From Aurelia coerulea (taxonomy: Eukaryota > Cnidaria > Scyphozoa > Semaeostomeae > Ulmaridae), in NCBI GenBank assembly GCA_039566865.1, contig CM076948.1:14891001-14955000 (forward strand): a stretch of DNA of 64,000 bases, in the 5' to 3' direction. A program made the position numbers and the translations under genes. Positions 11,397 to 22,700 of the stretch are shown in pieces. The notes beneath the pieces are model-generated. The model was given only the letters and a program-made list of their open reading frames with translations. It was not told the DNA's origin and ran no database searches. Each line of letters opens with the position of its first letter. The first letter of the stretch is position 1.

Positions 11397-12484
11397 TTTA
11401 TAGATATCACTCATTGTTAAATTAATTAGAACTATTTTACTTTTAAACTTATGATAATAATTTTATTTTTGTTGTAGGCATCAGGCTGTAATTTAGCTAC
11501 TTTTGAATACCTACCATAAAGAAATTGAGAATTTCATTTTTTCATTTCATTTTATAATATTTATACAGGTTAAATAGGTTTTATATATAAATATGTTTAT
11601 CAACCTGACCTGTGTCAACAAAATGTACAATTACTAAAAGACATTTTGGCCAGAATTGTTTGACAAAAGAAATAATGATAATGATGATAATGATGATGAT
11701 AATAATGGTGATAGTGATGATGATGATGTGAGACACCGGAACTACTGAACTGGAAGTAACGAGTTCACCTTGTGCCGAAGTATTTAAAGTATGTGCCAAA
11801 GTATTCCATCCGTAGACTACAACGGACCCACTTCCAGTGCTCAGATTCACGGCTTTCACGTTTCAGACTTCTTCCTTTACGTTATCGATAATCCAAAGAA
11901 TGCAAACACAACAACGACAATCATACGTGCAAATCATACGTGCAAACCGGCCAAAATTGTGTAAGCTCCTTCAAGCCAAACTCATGCGTCTGTCAAGCTT
12001 GTGCATTATTGCAAGCCGAACTGTTTCTTAAGGGAGCACACCACATTCATCAATTTCTAACAGTTCTCAGATTGTGAGTACTAAAATTTTGCAACAATTT
12101 GAATTTCCTTGATACAACAGTGTTCATGAACAAAGAACAAAACACAGAGAGCACTCTATCTGAAACCCAGAGACATTTGCTTCTTGCTGCACAGGCAATC
12201 ATTCCACCCAGAAACTTGCAAACAAAGCCAAGCGCTTAAATATCAATGCATGCTAACTAACAACATCAACAACGAAAACGCTCCCTGAACACAACGTGTC
12301 GATCGGGGACTCTCATATAAATGCTTTGAGGTTGGTTGACTTGTCACAAATCTCTTTCTCCCCAACAGAGCCTCTTGTAAGGGATGATGAAAGAGTGACA
12401 GCCAGATGGGCTGTGGGATAAAAGAAAAGCCCTGCCTCCGCTCCTACCTATGCTCTACCCATGCAATATGGTAGTTTGCTTTGG
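11397..12484. other. Non-coding interval with a GAT/AAT microsatellite
   Basis: A (GATRAT)-type microsatellite lies at 11671-11729 and explains the poly-isoleucine minus frame at 11581-11859. The rest holds no recognised repeat or gene; the first ~180 bp may be the remaining LINE 3' untranslated region. Confidence 0.5.
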
Positions 12485-13375
12485 GTTTTTATTTTATTTT
12501 ATTTTTTTTATTAATTCATATTTTTACACGATATCCCATCAGTACAAAATTAAACTACAAAAGTTACAAGTTTGTTTTAAATGAAAAATGAAAAACAAAA
12601 TTTAAAATTTGGTATTAGCTAGGATTGGATCCAGGCTGAGATCTGATCTTCCTGGGAGTCGTGTTTTAGTTAGGGTTTACTGAGCTCTTTAAATGCGTTT
12701 TCAATTTTCTTTTAAACTGATAGAGCGAGGGGATTTCCCTTATTTCGATTGGTATTTCATTCCAAGCTTTAAGCCCGGAAAGGTGGAAACTTTTTTTTGT
12801 ACACTCAAGTTTAAACTTTGGGATGTCGAGATTTCTATTGTTTCTTGTGTTATACCTAGAAATTTCATTCCTCTGACTATACTTGTTCCAGAGGCTCTCA
12901 GGGCACTGCTTGTTGACTATTTTGTGTGTCATGATAGATCTGTCAAAATAGATGATTTGATCAACGTTCAGCCCATTAATGATCCAGGGGTCCTTTATTC
13001 TAGCATTTTGAATAATTGAGAAGGCCCTGTTCTGTAGACGCTGAAGCGTTTGCAGCTTCGTGTTGGGCAGGCTACCCCAGATAACATTCCCATATCGGAG
13101 GTGACTTTCAACCAGCGCATGGTAAACCTCACATAGCTTAGATTGCGGAAGAACGTTTTTAAGTTTTTTCAGTGCAGACAAACCACTTGCTACTTTACCT
13201 TTCAAGGATTTGAAGTGTTCCTTCCAACTTAGATTCTCGTCCACAATAACCCCCAGTGATTTAGTTTTTGTCACTCGTTTTATTTCTGTGCCATTAAGTT
13301 TCAATGGAGCCAGAGGTGTTAATTCTACGTGGATGGCCGATAAGCATAAACTCAGTCTTTTTTGGATTGGCACTT
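12485..13375 (-). pseudogene. LINE 3' copy, C-terminal 235 residues open
   Basis: The minus frame 12666-13373 is an unbroken 235 residues. It begins inside the post-catalytic part of a LINE reverse transcriptase (LGVIVDENLSWKEHFKSLKG, then LVESHLRYGNVIWGSLP) and ends with the usual tail (FHLSGLKAWNEIPIEIRE, then FKRKLKTHLKSS). The T-rich stretch at 12485-12530 is the A-rich 3' tail on the minus strand. The catalytic YADD core is missing, so this is a 5'-truncated insertion. The unbroken frame suggests it is fairly young. Confidence 0.85.
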
Positions 13376-13385
13376 AATTTATTAT

Positions 13386-13490
13386 TATTCTTAGGTTATT
13401 CTTGGGTTGTTCTTAGGTTATTCCGGCTGTTCCTGGATTGTACTTGGGTTGTTTCTATTGCTCTTGGGTTGTTCCGGGGGGTGTTCCTGT
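13386..13490. repeat. Imperfect TTGGGTTGTTCT-type tandem repeat
   Basis: The tract consists of repeated CTTAGGTTATTCTTGGG and TTGGGTTGTTC blocks with 10-12 bp periodicity. It borders the 5' end of the minus-strand LINE and lies about 250 bp upstream of the first OSGIN-like coding exon. Confidence 0.6.
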
Positions 13491-13500
13491 AGAAATGACG

Positions 13501-13540
13501 CGTGACGTGATTAGTTTAGATATTGACCAATCACGTGCCG
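13501..13540 (+). promoter_or_regulatory. Candidate promoter-proximal motifs upstream of the OSGIN-like exon 1
   Basis: GTGACGTGATTAG (CRE-like) at 13503-13515 is followed by GACCAATCACGTG, which joins a CCAAT box (13527-13531) to a CACGTG E-box (13532-13537). This lies about 200 bp before the likely splice acceptor of the first coding exon. Position and motifs suggest a promoter, but similar CCAAT/CACGTG pairs also occur in the foldback repeat near 27.6 kb, so a repeat-derived origin is possible. No TATA box is evident. Confidence 0.25.
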
Positions 13541-13730
13541 GGAATTTTATGGCTGTTGATAGGCCGGGTTCTCTGTCCTATATGGGCATATTCCCTTTGT
13601 ATTCAAAGATTTAATGAATTAGTTCCTCAAAGCTTTACCAATTTTATCAAATTCAGTACAAAAAAGCCATTTCCTTTTTCTTTTCATTATGATTTTAGCA
13701 ACCAGCATTAATCCCTATTTCTTCATGCAG

Positions 13731-13799
13731 GAAAGGGTATCAACGCCTCAATGCGTATTAAAGCATCTGGATCACGACTCTACGATGTTGTAGTGGTCG
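13731..13799 (+). CDS. OSGIN: OSGIN-like exon 1 (first recognised coding exon)
   Basis: The acceptor CTTCATGCAG ends at 13730 and the donor GTGAGT starts at 13800. From the ATG at 13751 it encodes MRIKASGSRLYDVVVV plus the first base of a glycine codon, that is, the beta strand of the FAD-binding fold. The seven codons upstream of the ATG are also open, so the true start could lie in an earlier exon outside recognition. Confidence 0.85.
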
Positions 13800-16700
13800 G
13801 TGAGTAACATAACAGTCATTCCTTTGATAAGAAATAGTGGCGGACTGGCTCATGATTTTTTACCGGCCATGGAGAACTTGAGAGGACTCTAATGGGTGTG
13901 GCCTGAAGAATGAGGGTGTGACTAAGAGAGAATGTCGCTGCATTTCCTCAATTTCTTACCAGCACACTGTAGCGAAGCTAGATTGACTTTATTTGAAAAT
14001 GCAGCAGAAAATTATGGCCTGATTAAAAGCTCTACATGAAAATTTAACTTTTTATCTGAGTCTGATGTCAGCCTCTACTATACAAAAGTGATTTTGACAT
14101 CTCTTGGGAACTATGAGCTAGGCGATCTACCAATGTTTTCATTTCTCACACTGTTGAGCATCTCTTTCCCTATACTCAATCCAGTGGCATGGCCAGGGCA
14201 AAATAACCGGTGGGTATTATATGAGGGGTCTAGGGGTGAAACCTCCTGGAAATTTTGAGAACACGCCCTCTACTTTGGCTTGCTTGGAATGGTTCTCCCG
14301 ATCCCATGTTTGCCAGTGCTCAATTGGAATTTTTGACCATTAGTAACAGTATTTTTATGAACTGGCAACTGGCGTATTAACTCTTTTGTCAGGAATTTCA
14401 AAGCTTTGAAAATCCTTTAAAAGATCCCTGGAAATTTCTGGAAAAATCCAAAAATCTGACCTGATTTTCAGGGATTTTTGAGAACCCTAAAAATCTCGTA
14501 CGCCATTCTGGCAAGTGATACACCCGTCGGTGTGATACAGCTCTGACTAGTTTTTGGACGACCTTACTCTTTTCAAACAATGCCCGGTGTAATATTGTAG
14601 ATAGTCATGTGACCTTATTGTCCCACTGACATGGGAGTTGTTGTTCTGTACATAGTTAAGAGTTGTTGTGTTATGTTACTTGCGAAGACCACTCGTTATT
14701 TATGTCTCCCTGAGCTCCAAAGATATAACATTGGCGACGAGAACGAAAAATCGATAAATGAGTGACGAAGAAGAGCAGCAAGTGGAGCCACATGCCCCAG
14801 TGCCAGCCCCAGTGATACAAATGGCACAATCCGTCTCAATTCAGCCTATGCCTGTATTCCACCCAGAAGCGGAAGTGGGAGCAATTCTCGCCACACGATG
14901 GAAGAACTGGATCGCAGATTTTAATATGTTTATCACTGCCAGTGGGATTACTGATCCAAAGAGAAAAAGGGCACTCCTTCTGTACCAAGCTGGGCCCAGG
15001 ATCAGGGAAATCTTCAAACAAATTCCAGACACAGGAAACGAAGATGATTATAATTTGGCAAAAGAAAAATTGAGAGAACATTTTGAACCTCAGAAAAATT
15101 GCAGCTACGAAGTATACCGATACAGGAAATCAACACAGGAGTCACAGGAGACGTTAGATCAGTTTCACACAAGATTACGAAGTGTTGCAGAAACATGTGA
15201 ATTTACAGACCTAGAGTTTGAAATTGAGGAACAAATAATTATTGGAGGCACATCATCAAAGATAAGAAAAAATGCCTTGAGAGATCCAAGCTACGATCTT
15301 AAAGCCATGCTGCTAGAAGGACGTCGAGACGAGCAAAGCACGTTCCAAGCCAAAGAAATCGAAGGGAAGAGGAACACTTTGCAGAAGCAAATAAATTAAA
15401 ATCGACATCCAAACAGAAATCTTTAAAATGTCATCAATGCGGCGAACCGTTTCCCCATGATAAAGTTTGCCCTGCAAAAGGAAAAGACTGTTTGAAATGT
15501 GGCAAGAAAAACCATTTCGCAACAAATGTCGCAGCAAGGGAAATCGCCAACATGCACAGCAAAATAAATTGCGTAAACCAGCCTTGCATCTCCTTGACGA
15601 TGATAATTCTAGCCAAAATTCTGATGAGAATTATCTCTATGGAATTCATCGTGAGCGTACAAAAAGCCCACAAGTAAATGTCACGGTATGTGGACATTCT
15701 TTCAAAATGGTTGTGGACACAGGAGCGACAATAAATGTAATTAATCAAGAAAAATTTTCCAAAATGAGAAATGTGAAGCTACAGAGCACACAAACAAAAG
15801 CCTTTGCACACGACTGTACAAAGCCAGTACAATTCACAGGAAAATTCGAGGCAACGATCGAAACAAAGAAACGCATCACCGGAGCAACATTGTACGTTGT
15901 GAAATGTTCAAACAACAGCGGCAATTTGATGTCTCTTTCAACAGCCCAAGGGTTAGGATTGATTAGTTTGCATATCAATCAGGTGACAACAAAAGATGGC
16001 AGCATAGACAATATCTTGCAGAAACACAGCAAAATATTTGATGGTCTTGGAAAATTGAAAGATACAAAAAGTCACGTTGAGCATTGACATCAATAAAGCA
16101 GCGAAAGTACAACCCCAGAGGAGAATACCGTATCATGTACCGGGTGTCCCAAAATGATGTATTATTGTTTGATTGCTTACATGCCCATAACCAATGAACC
16201 GATTTTCAAACACTTTGTTTTATTTGATTGCCTAAAGGCTAAATCGTATTTTAAGAAATTGGCTGTGGTTTTACCAGTCTTTGAAAATTGGTTCACCGGT
16301 TACGGACATATAAGCAATTAAACGATAATACATCATTTTGGGACACCCGGTACGTCAGAAAGTCAAAACTGCATTGAAAGAGTAAGAAGAACAGGACATT
16401 ATTGAGAAAGTACCGGACAATGAAGGAACACCATGGGTATCGCCCATAGTAGTAGTACCTAAGAAAGATGGCGGAGTAAGAATTTGTGTTGACATGCGAC
16501 TTGCAAATGAGGCTATCCAAAGAGTACATCATCCTATACCTACAATCGATGATGTAAGATTTGAACTGAATGGCGCGAAATTCTTCACAAAACTGGATTT
16601 GTCTCAGGCTTACCATCAGTGGGAACTTGATGAAGCTAGTCGTTGAATCACCACATTTAGCACTCATTTAGGCCTTTATTGTTACAAGCGTCTAAATTAC

Positions 16701-19700
16701 GGAATAAATGCAGCAGCAGAAATATTCCAATACACATTGCAGACACAGTTACAATGACTAAAAGGCGTTAAAAACATAGCAGACGATTTAATAGTTTTTT
16801 GTCAAACGCGAGAAGAGCATGATGAAAATCTAGATAAATGTCTAGCACGTTTGAAATCCAAGGGACTTACGCTGAACAAAGGTAAATGCATATTTCTGAA
16901 GGACACGTTGGAATTTTTCGGACAGGTGTTTTCGAAACATGGGACACGCCCCGATCCGAAACGAGTTTCTGATTTGTTGAATGCACTAGACTACTCGAGT
17001 AATGCGTTAACTGGTTCATTAGGCAGTTCGGTTGCGGAAACTCCAATTTTAGAGACTTCCATTAAATCTGTTAGCTCTTCGTCTTTGGCAAGTATCGAAA
17101 ATGAGACTTTTGACATTAGGGAAATTTTCGAGCTGAGAACAAAAAATTCAAACAACCCTTTCATTGGATTTTTAAACATAAATAGTCTTCGAAACAAAAT
17201 AGTTGATCTGAGATTGATCATGGAAAGGTGCTTGCCTGATATTTTGGTCATAGAGGAAACAAAACTAAACTCAGATTTCAAAACAGAGACTTTTCTAATA
17301 AACAACTATCAAAAACCAATTCGACGTGATAGGAATGAATTTGGTGGGGGGATCATGCAATTTGTTAGGAAAGGGGTTATTTGCAACAGAGTCCCTACTT
17401 TTGAAAGCCCTTCTCTCGAAATCATATGCTCTGAACTGACAGTTTGTAAAAAGAAGTGGATTATATTTAGCATCTATCGACCTCCAGATGCTACCAACCT
17501 AGAGCTATATTTTAGAGAGCTATCTCTTTCCTTGAACTCTGCTTTGGACAAATACGACAACGTATTGATTATGGGTGATATAAACATTGACACTCATGAT
17601 ATGCAGCACCCTGGATATATAAAGTTTATTTCCTTCTGTGATGTTTTTGGATTGTCAAATTTGGTGAAGGATAAAACATGTTTCACAAGAGATCATAGTT
17701 CGTCAATTGACGTTATGCTAACGAATAAACCCAGATGTTTTCAAAATACCTCTGTTTTTGAAACTGGTCTCAGTGACTTTCATGGTCTTGTCTTAACTTT
17801 GATGAAAATACATATACCTCGCCTGAAACCAAAGATTGTTAAATACCGCAGCTACAAGAAATTTGACTCTGAAAAATTTTTGCAAGATGTAAAAAATACG
17901 AACTTTAAAGCTGATGTTAACGATGTGAATTTGTCCTATAGAAATCTCTCATCAGCTTTCCGAAAACTTGTAGATAAACATGCTCCTTTGAAAACTAAGG
18001 TTCAGAGAGGAAATACTGCCCCTTTCATGAATCAACAATTACAAAAGGCAATATATACTAGATCAAGGCTCAAAAAAAGACTTAATAAAAACCCTACCAC
18101 AGAAAATAGAAATAAGTTCAAAAAGCAGCGTAATAAATGTGTTTCTCTAAGAAAGAAAGCTATGAAAAACCATTTTAAAGAGGCAACAAGTAATGGTACA
18201 CTGTCTAATAAAGAATTTTGGGATCTTGTTAAACCCTTTCTTTCAAATAAAGGGGGACTTATGAGTAGCGATATTTCTCTTGTGAAAGATGATACCGTTA
18301 TAACAGATGACCGGGAATTGACAGAGATTTTCAATGATCATTATGTAAATATAGTAGAGAAATCTAGCGGCAAGAAGCCTAGTAGCCTTGCTAAAGATAC
18401 AGGAATCATTGATGACCGCCAAATTGTTCGATTAATTCTTGACAAATATAAGAACCACCCCAGCGTCCTAGCTATCATTCAAAACCCAGAACAATCGTTA
18501 AACACCTTCACTTTTCATGAAATAAGCAACCAAGAGGTTAAGAAATTATTAAAATCTCTAGATGGGAGAAAATCTACTGGTGAGGATCAAATACCCCCGA
18601 AGCTTGTATCTCTTGCTTCTAACGAACTCACAGTCGCACTAACCATGGCAATAAACTATAGCATTCGCAACTCTTGTTTCCCAGATGATGCAAAAAAGGC
18701 GGCGGTCTGTCCTTTAGATAAGGGGGAGCCAAATCGCACAGTAGAAAGGAATTTCCGCCCAGTTAGTGTTCTTAATACCTTTTCAAAGATATTCGAAAAA
18801 GTCCTAAAGCAACAATTGATTCAACATCTAGACAACACGCTTTCTGTTTTCATTGCGGCCTATAGACGAGCATACGGCACCCAACATGTCTTAATACGTC
18901 TGATAGAAGATTGGAGGTCTAACCTCGACAACGACTATCTTGTAGGTGCTATCCTAATGGATCTTTCAAAAGCCTTTGACTGCATTCCACATGATTTGCT
19001 TATTGCAAAATTACATGCATATGGATTCGAAGAAGACGCGCTTGTTCTCACCTACTCTTATCTCAAACGACGGAAACAAAGTGTACGGATAAATAATACG
19101 TACAGTTCTTTTCAAGAGGTGATATCTGGTGTACCCCAAGGATCTGTCCTGGGCCCAATCCTTTTTAATTTTTATATAAATGATTTATTTCTGTTCATAA
19201 AACAGGCAACTCTCTACAATTATGCTGACGACAATACGCTTACTTATTTTTCGAAAAGCATGCCTGATCTTGTAAATATTTTGGAAAAGGAAACAGGAAT
19301 TGCTTTATCCTGGCTAGAGCAAAATGAAATGATTGCCAATCCTGAAAAATTCCATGCTTTATTGCTCAGAAAAAATCAAACAAACACTAGTGGAGAGCAA
19401 ATTAACATTAACGGTAATGTGATCAAATCTGAGGAGACTGTCAAACTTTTGGGAGTCACTTTGGATTATAAACTGGATTTCGACCCGCATATTTCTAATC
19501 TTTGCAAAAAAGCTGCATCACAATTGAATGTTCTTAAAAGGTTAAAGATGTTTATTGGCTTTAAAGAGAAAAAGATCCTAGTTCAGAGTTTTGTATGTTC
19601 AAATTTCGATTATTGCCCCTTGGTGTGGTATTTCTCATCTTCCAAGTCATTACAGAAAATTGAAAAGTTACAAGAACGTGCCCTAAGGTTTCTCTATAAC

Positions 19701-22700
19701 GATCATACAAGTTCATATAATGATTTGCTTTCAAAATCTAGTAAATGCACGATGCAGGTTGCGCGCCAAAGACTCCTTTGCATTGAAATATTCAAAACTC
19801 TGAATCATTTGAATCCACCATTTATGCAGAGAATTTTTGAATTACGCTCTTCAAATTATTCGTTAAGAAATCCAAATAATTTAGCCCATTTCAGACCAAA
19901 TCAAACAACATTTGGGTCTAAAAGTCTCAAGTCTATCGGGCCACAGATTTGGAATGGCTTACCAAACGAAATAAAATCAGCAGAAAATTTCAAAAGTTTT
20001 AAGGCTTTAATAAAACAATGGGATGGTCCGAATTGCAAATGTAGTGCCTGCAAGTGCCAACCAGTTTAGAGTTTTAGTTATAAACGTAAGAAAAAAAGTT
20101 TGTTTTTATTTTATTATTAGTTATGTAAATTCGATTTAGATTAGTTAACTTGTATATATTATTAAATAGTGTATATATTGTTAGCTACGTGTATATAATC
20201 GAATTAAAATAATGCTACACACACACGCACCAATCCCCAAGAATGTACAAGAAGTGCGCAGTCTACTTGGAATGGCTAATTATAGCAGTCAATATATCGC
20301 CAATTTCGCCACTATCTCAGCCCCGTTACGAGAACTGACGAAAAAGAATGCTAGATTCGAATGGAAGGTGGTACACTAAGAAGCTTTTGATAACTTAACA
20401 CATGCGTTATCTTTATCTCCTTGTATGTCGTATTTTGATCCAAAGAAAGAAACATATATCGTTGTAGATGCTAGTCCTGTCGGACTTTCGGCAATTCTGT
20501 CACAAAAGTCGAAAGATTCAGAAGACACGAAAGTTGTAGCGTACGCCAGCCGATCGTTAACTGATGTTGAGCAACGCTATTCACAGACGGAGAAGAAGCC
20601 TTGGCAATAGTTTGGTCTGTGGAACATTTTCATTTGTTTGTATATGGTCATGAATTTACATTAGTTACTGACCATAAACCTCTCGAGATTATTTATGGTA
20701 GTCGTACGTCGAAACCATCAGCACGTATAGAACGTTGGGTTTTACGATTGCAGCCATATTCGTTCAGAGTTATATATAAATCTGGAGCAGATAACCCTGC
20801 CGATTATTTATCCAGACATCCTTTGTCAGTTTGCAGAAAACAAGAGAAAATGACAGAAGAGTACATACATTTTATAGTTCGTAATAGCGTTCCTAAAGCC
20901 ATGACACTTGAAGAAATCTCAGAAGCTACTGATCAAGATCGAGTTCTTAAAGGACTTCGAGCAGCTATACGTTTAAATCGATAGTATTACGACCTTGTGA
21001 AGCCATATCGCCTGTTCAAAGATGAACTTACGATTGGGAAGCAGAACGTAATTCTTAGAGGAACCAGAATTGTAATTCCAGAATCGTTACAAAAGAAAGC
21101 TGTCGATATAGCACATGAGAGCCATCAAGGAATTTCTAAGACAAAAGCTCTTTTGAGAGAAAAAGTTTGGTTTACAGGAATCGATGAACTTGTTAAAACA
21201 ACTCTTGAATCATGTTTAGCATGCCAAGCAGTAGGAAAAGCAGCACCTCCAGAACCAGTTCGACTTGCAAGTATGCCAGAAGCACCATGGGACTTGGTAC
21301 ATGTTGATTTTGTTGGACCACTCCCATCGAGTGAATACCTGTTAGTAGTCATAGATCGTTATTCGCGTTATCCAGAAGTAGAGACAGTTCGTTCAACTAA
21401 AGCATCGAGTATCATACCTAAATTGGATGAAATATTTGCTACACATGGTATTCCATCTATTGTTAAATCAGACAATGGACCACCATTCTCGAGTGATGAG
21501 TTTAGCAATTATTGCACAGCACTTGGAATAAACCATGACCCAGTAACTCCGTATTGGCCCCAAGCAAATGGAGAAGTGGAGAGATTTAATCAACCACTAG
21601 AGAAAGCGATACAAACAGCCGTACTAGAAGGAAGAGTCTGGAGACAAGAAATAAATCGTTTCTTATTACAATATCGTACAACTCCCCACAGTGTAACCAA
21701 AGTTGCACCTTGTGAACTATTGTTCAACCGTCAAGTACGAGGAAAGCTGCCGAGTATTGAAAGAAAGCTTATTGTTAATAGACATGCTGAAGCACGTGAA
21801 AACGAGGCTAAAAGTCAAGCTTATCACAAGCAATACAGTAGTGTCCCGCATATAAGAAACACAAATTTATGAAACACAGACCTTGATTTTCAAAATAATA
21901 CCCCATTTTATAAGAAACTTGTTCAGGTCTGAAAAGAAGCTTGTTTCTTATTTAAAAACTATGGATTGAAACTATATAATTTTTCAGCTCTACAGTTGTA
22001 TTGAACTGTACCTATTCAAATGAAAACAAGAATTTTGAATGCAACTAAGCAAAAAGCACATTCCTGAAATAACTGTATCATTTTCTGGAAGTGAAAATTT
22101 ATAAATACAATTCAAAATGATAATCACAATCATAGAGATAATGTCTGGGTCAGTAGTATATGATTTTTGTGATAAGAAACTTTACCCTGATTTGCAAGTT
22201 TATCTCATTTTATAAGAAACACATCAGACCTGAAATTGAAAAAGTTGTTTCTTATATGCGGGACACTACTGTATTAGACTGATGATATGGTCGTAGTTAT
22301 CGCTATTGAAATACTGCCGGACGCTTCTAGCTACGACTCATAATCAAACGCCATTATTTTGAAATGACTATGCCTACCTCATTTCGATAAGGGCCTAGGC
22401 GCAGAAAAGCACAAACATTTGTAGTTTTCAAATGAAACACATTGATTTGAAAACTTCACAATAAATCAGTTAATGCTTAGCGAAAGCAGCAAAATAGTAC
22501 CTACGTACAAAATTTGATATTGTCGCCAACTGTTTTCATGGTATTCTTGTTCACAAGCCTTTTTCTGTCCGGCCAAGCTCCTTGAAACTCTGCTTTGAGC
22601 TTTGAGTTTCCGTTGGTCAACATCAATCAATCGAATTTGCAGAGATTCTAATGGCGTTGTATTTGGTTGTATACTTTGTATATGACTGTGTATAGCAGCC

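Noticed and set aside
11581..11859. Poly-isoleucine minus-strand frame
   Set aside because: It is the translation of a GAT/AAT microsatellite at 11671-11729.
16851..20069. A single 1,072-residue protein as annotated by its open frame
   Set aside because: The first 45 codons are Ty3/gypsy reverse transcriptase and the rest is a LINE. The fusion is an accident of insertion in register, not one gene.
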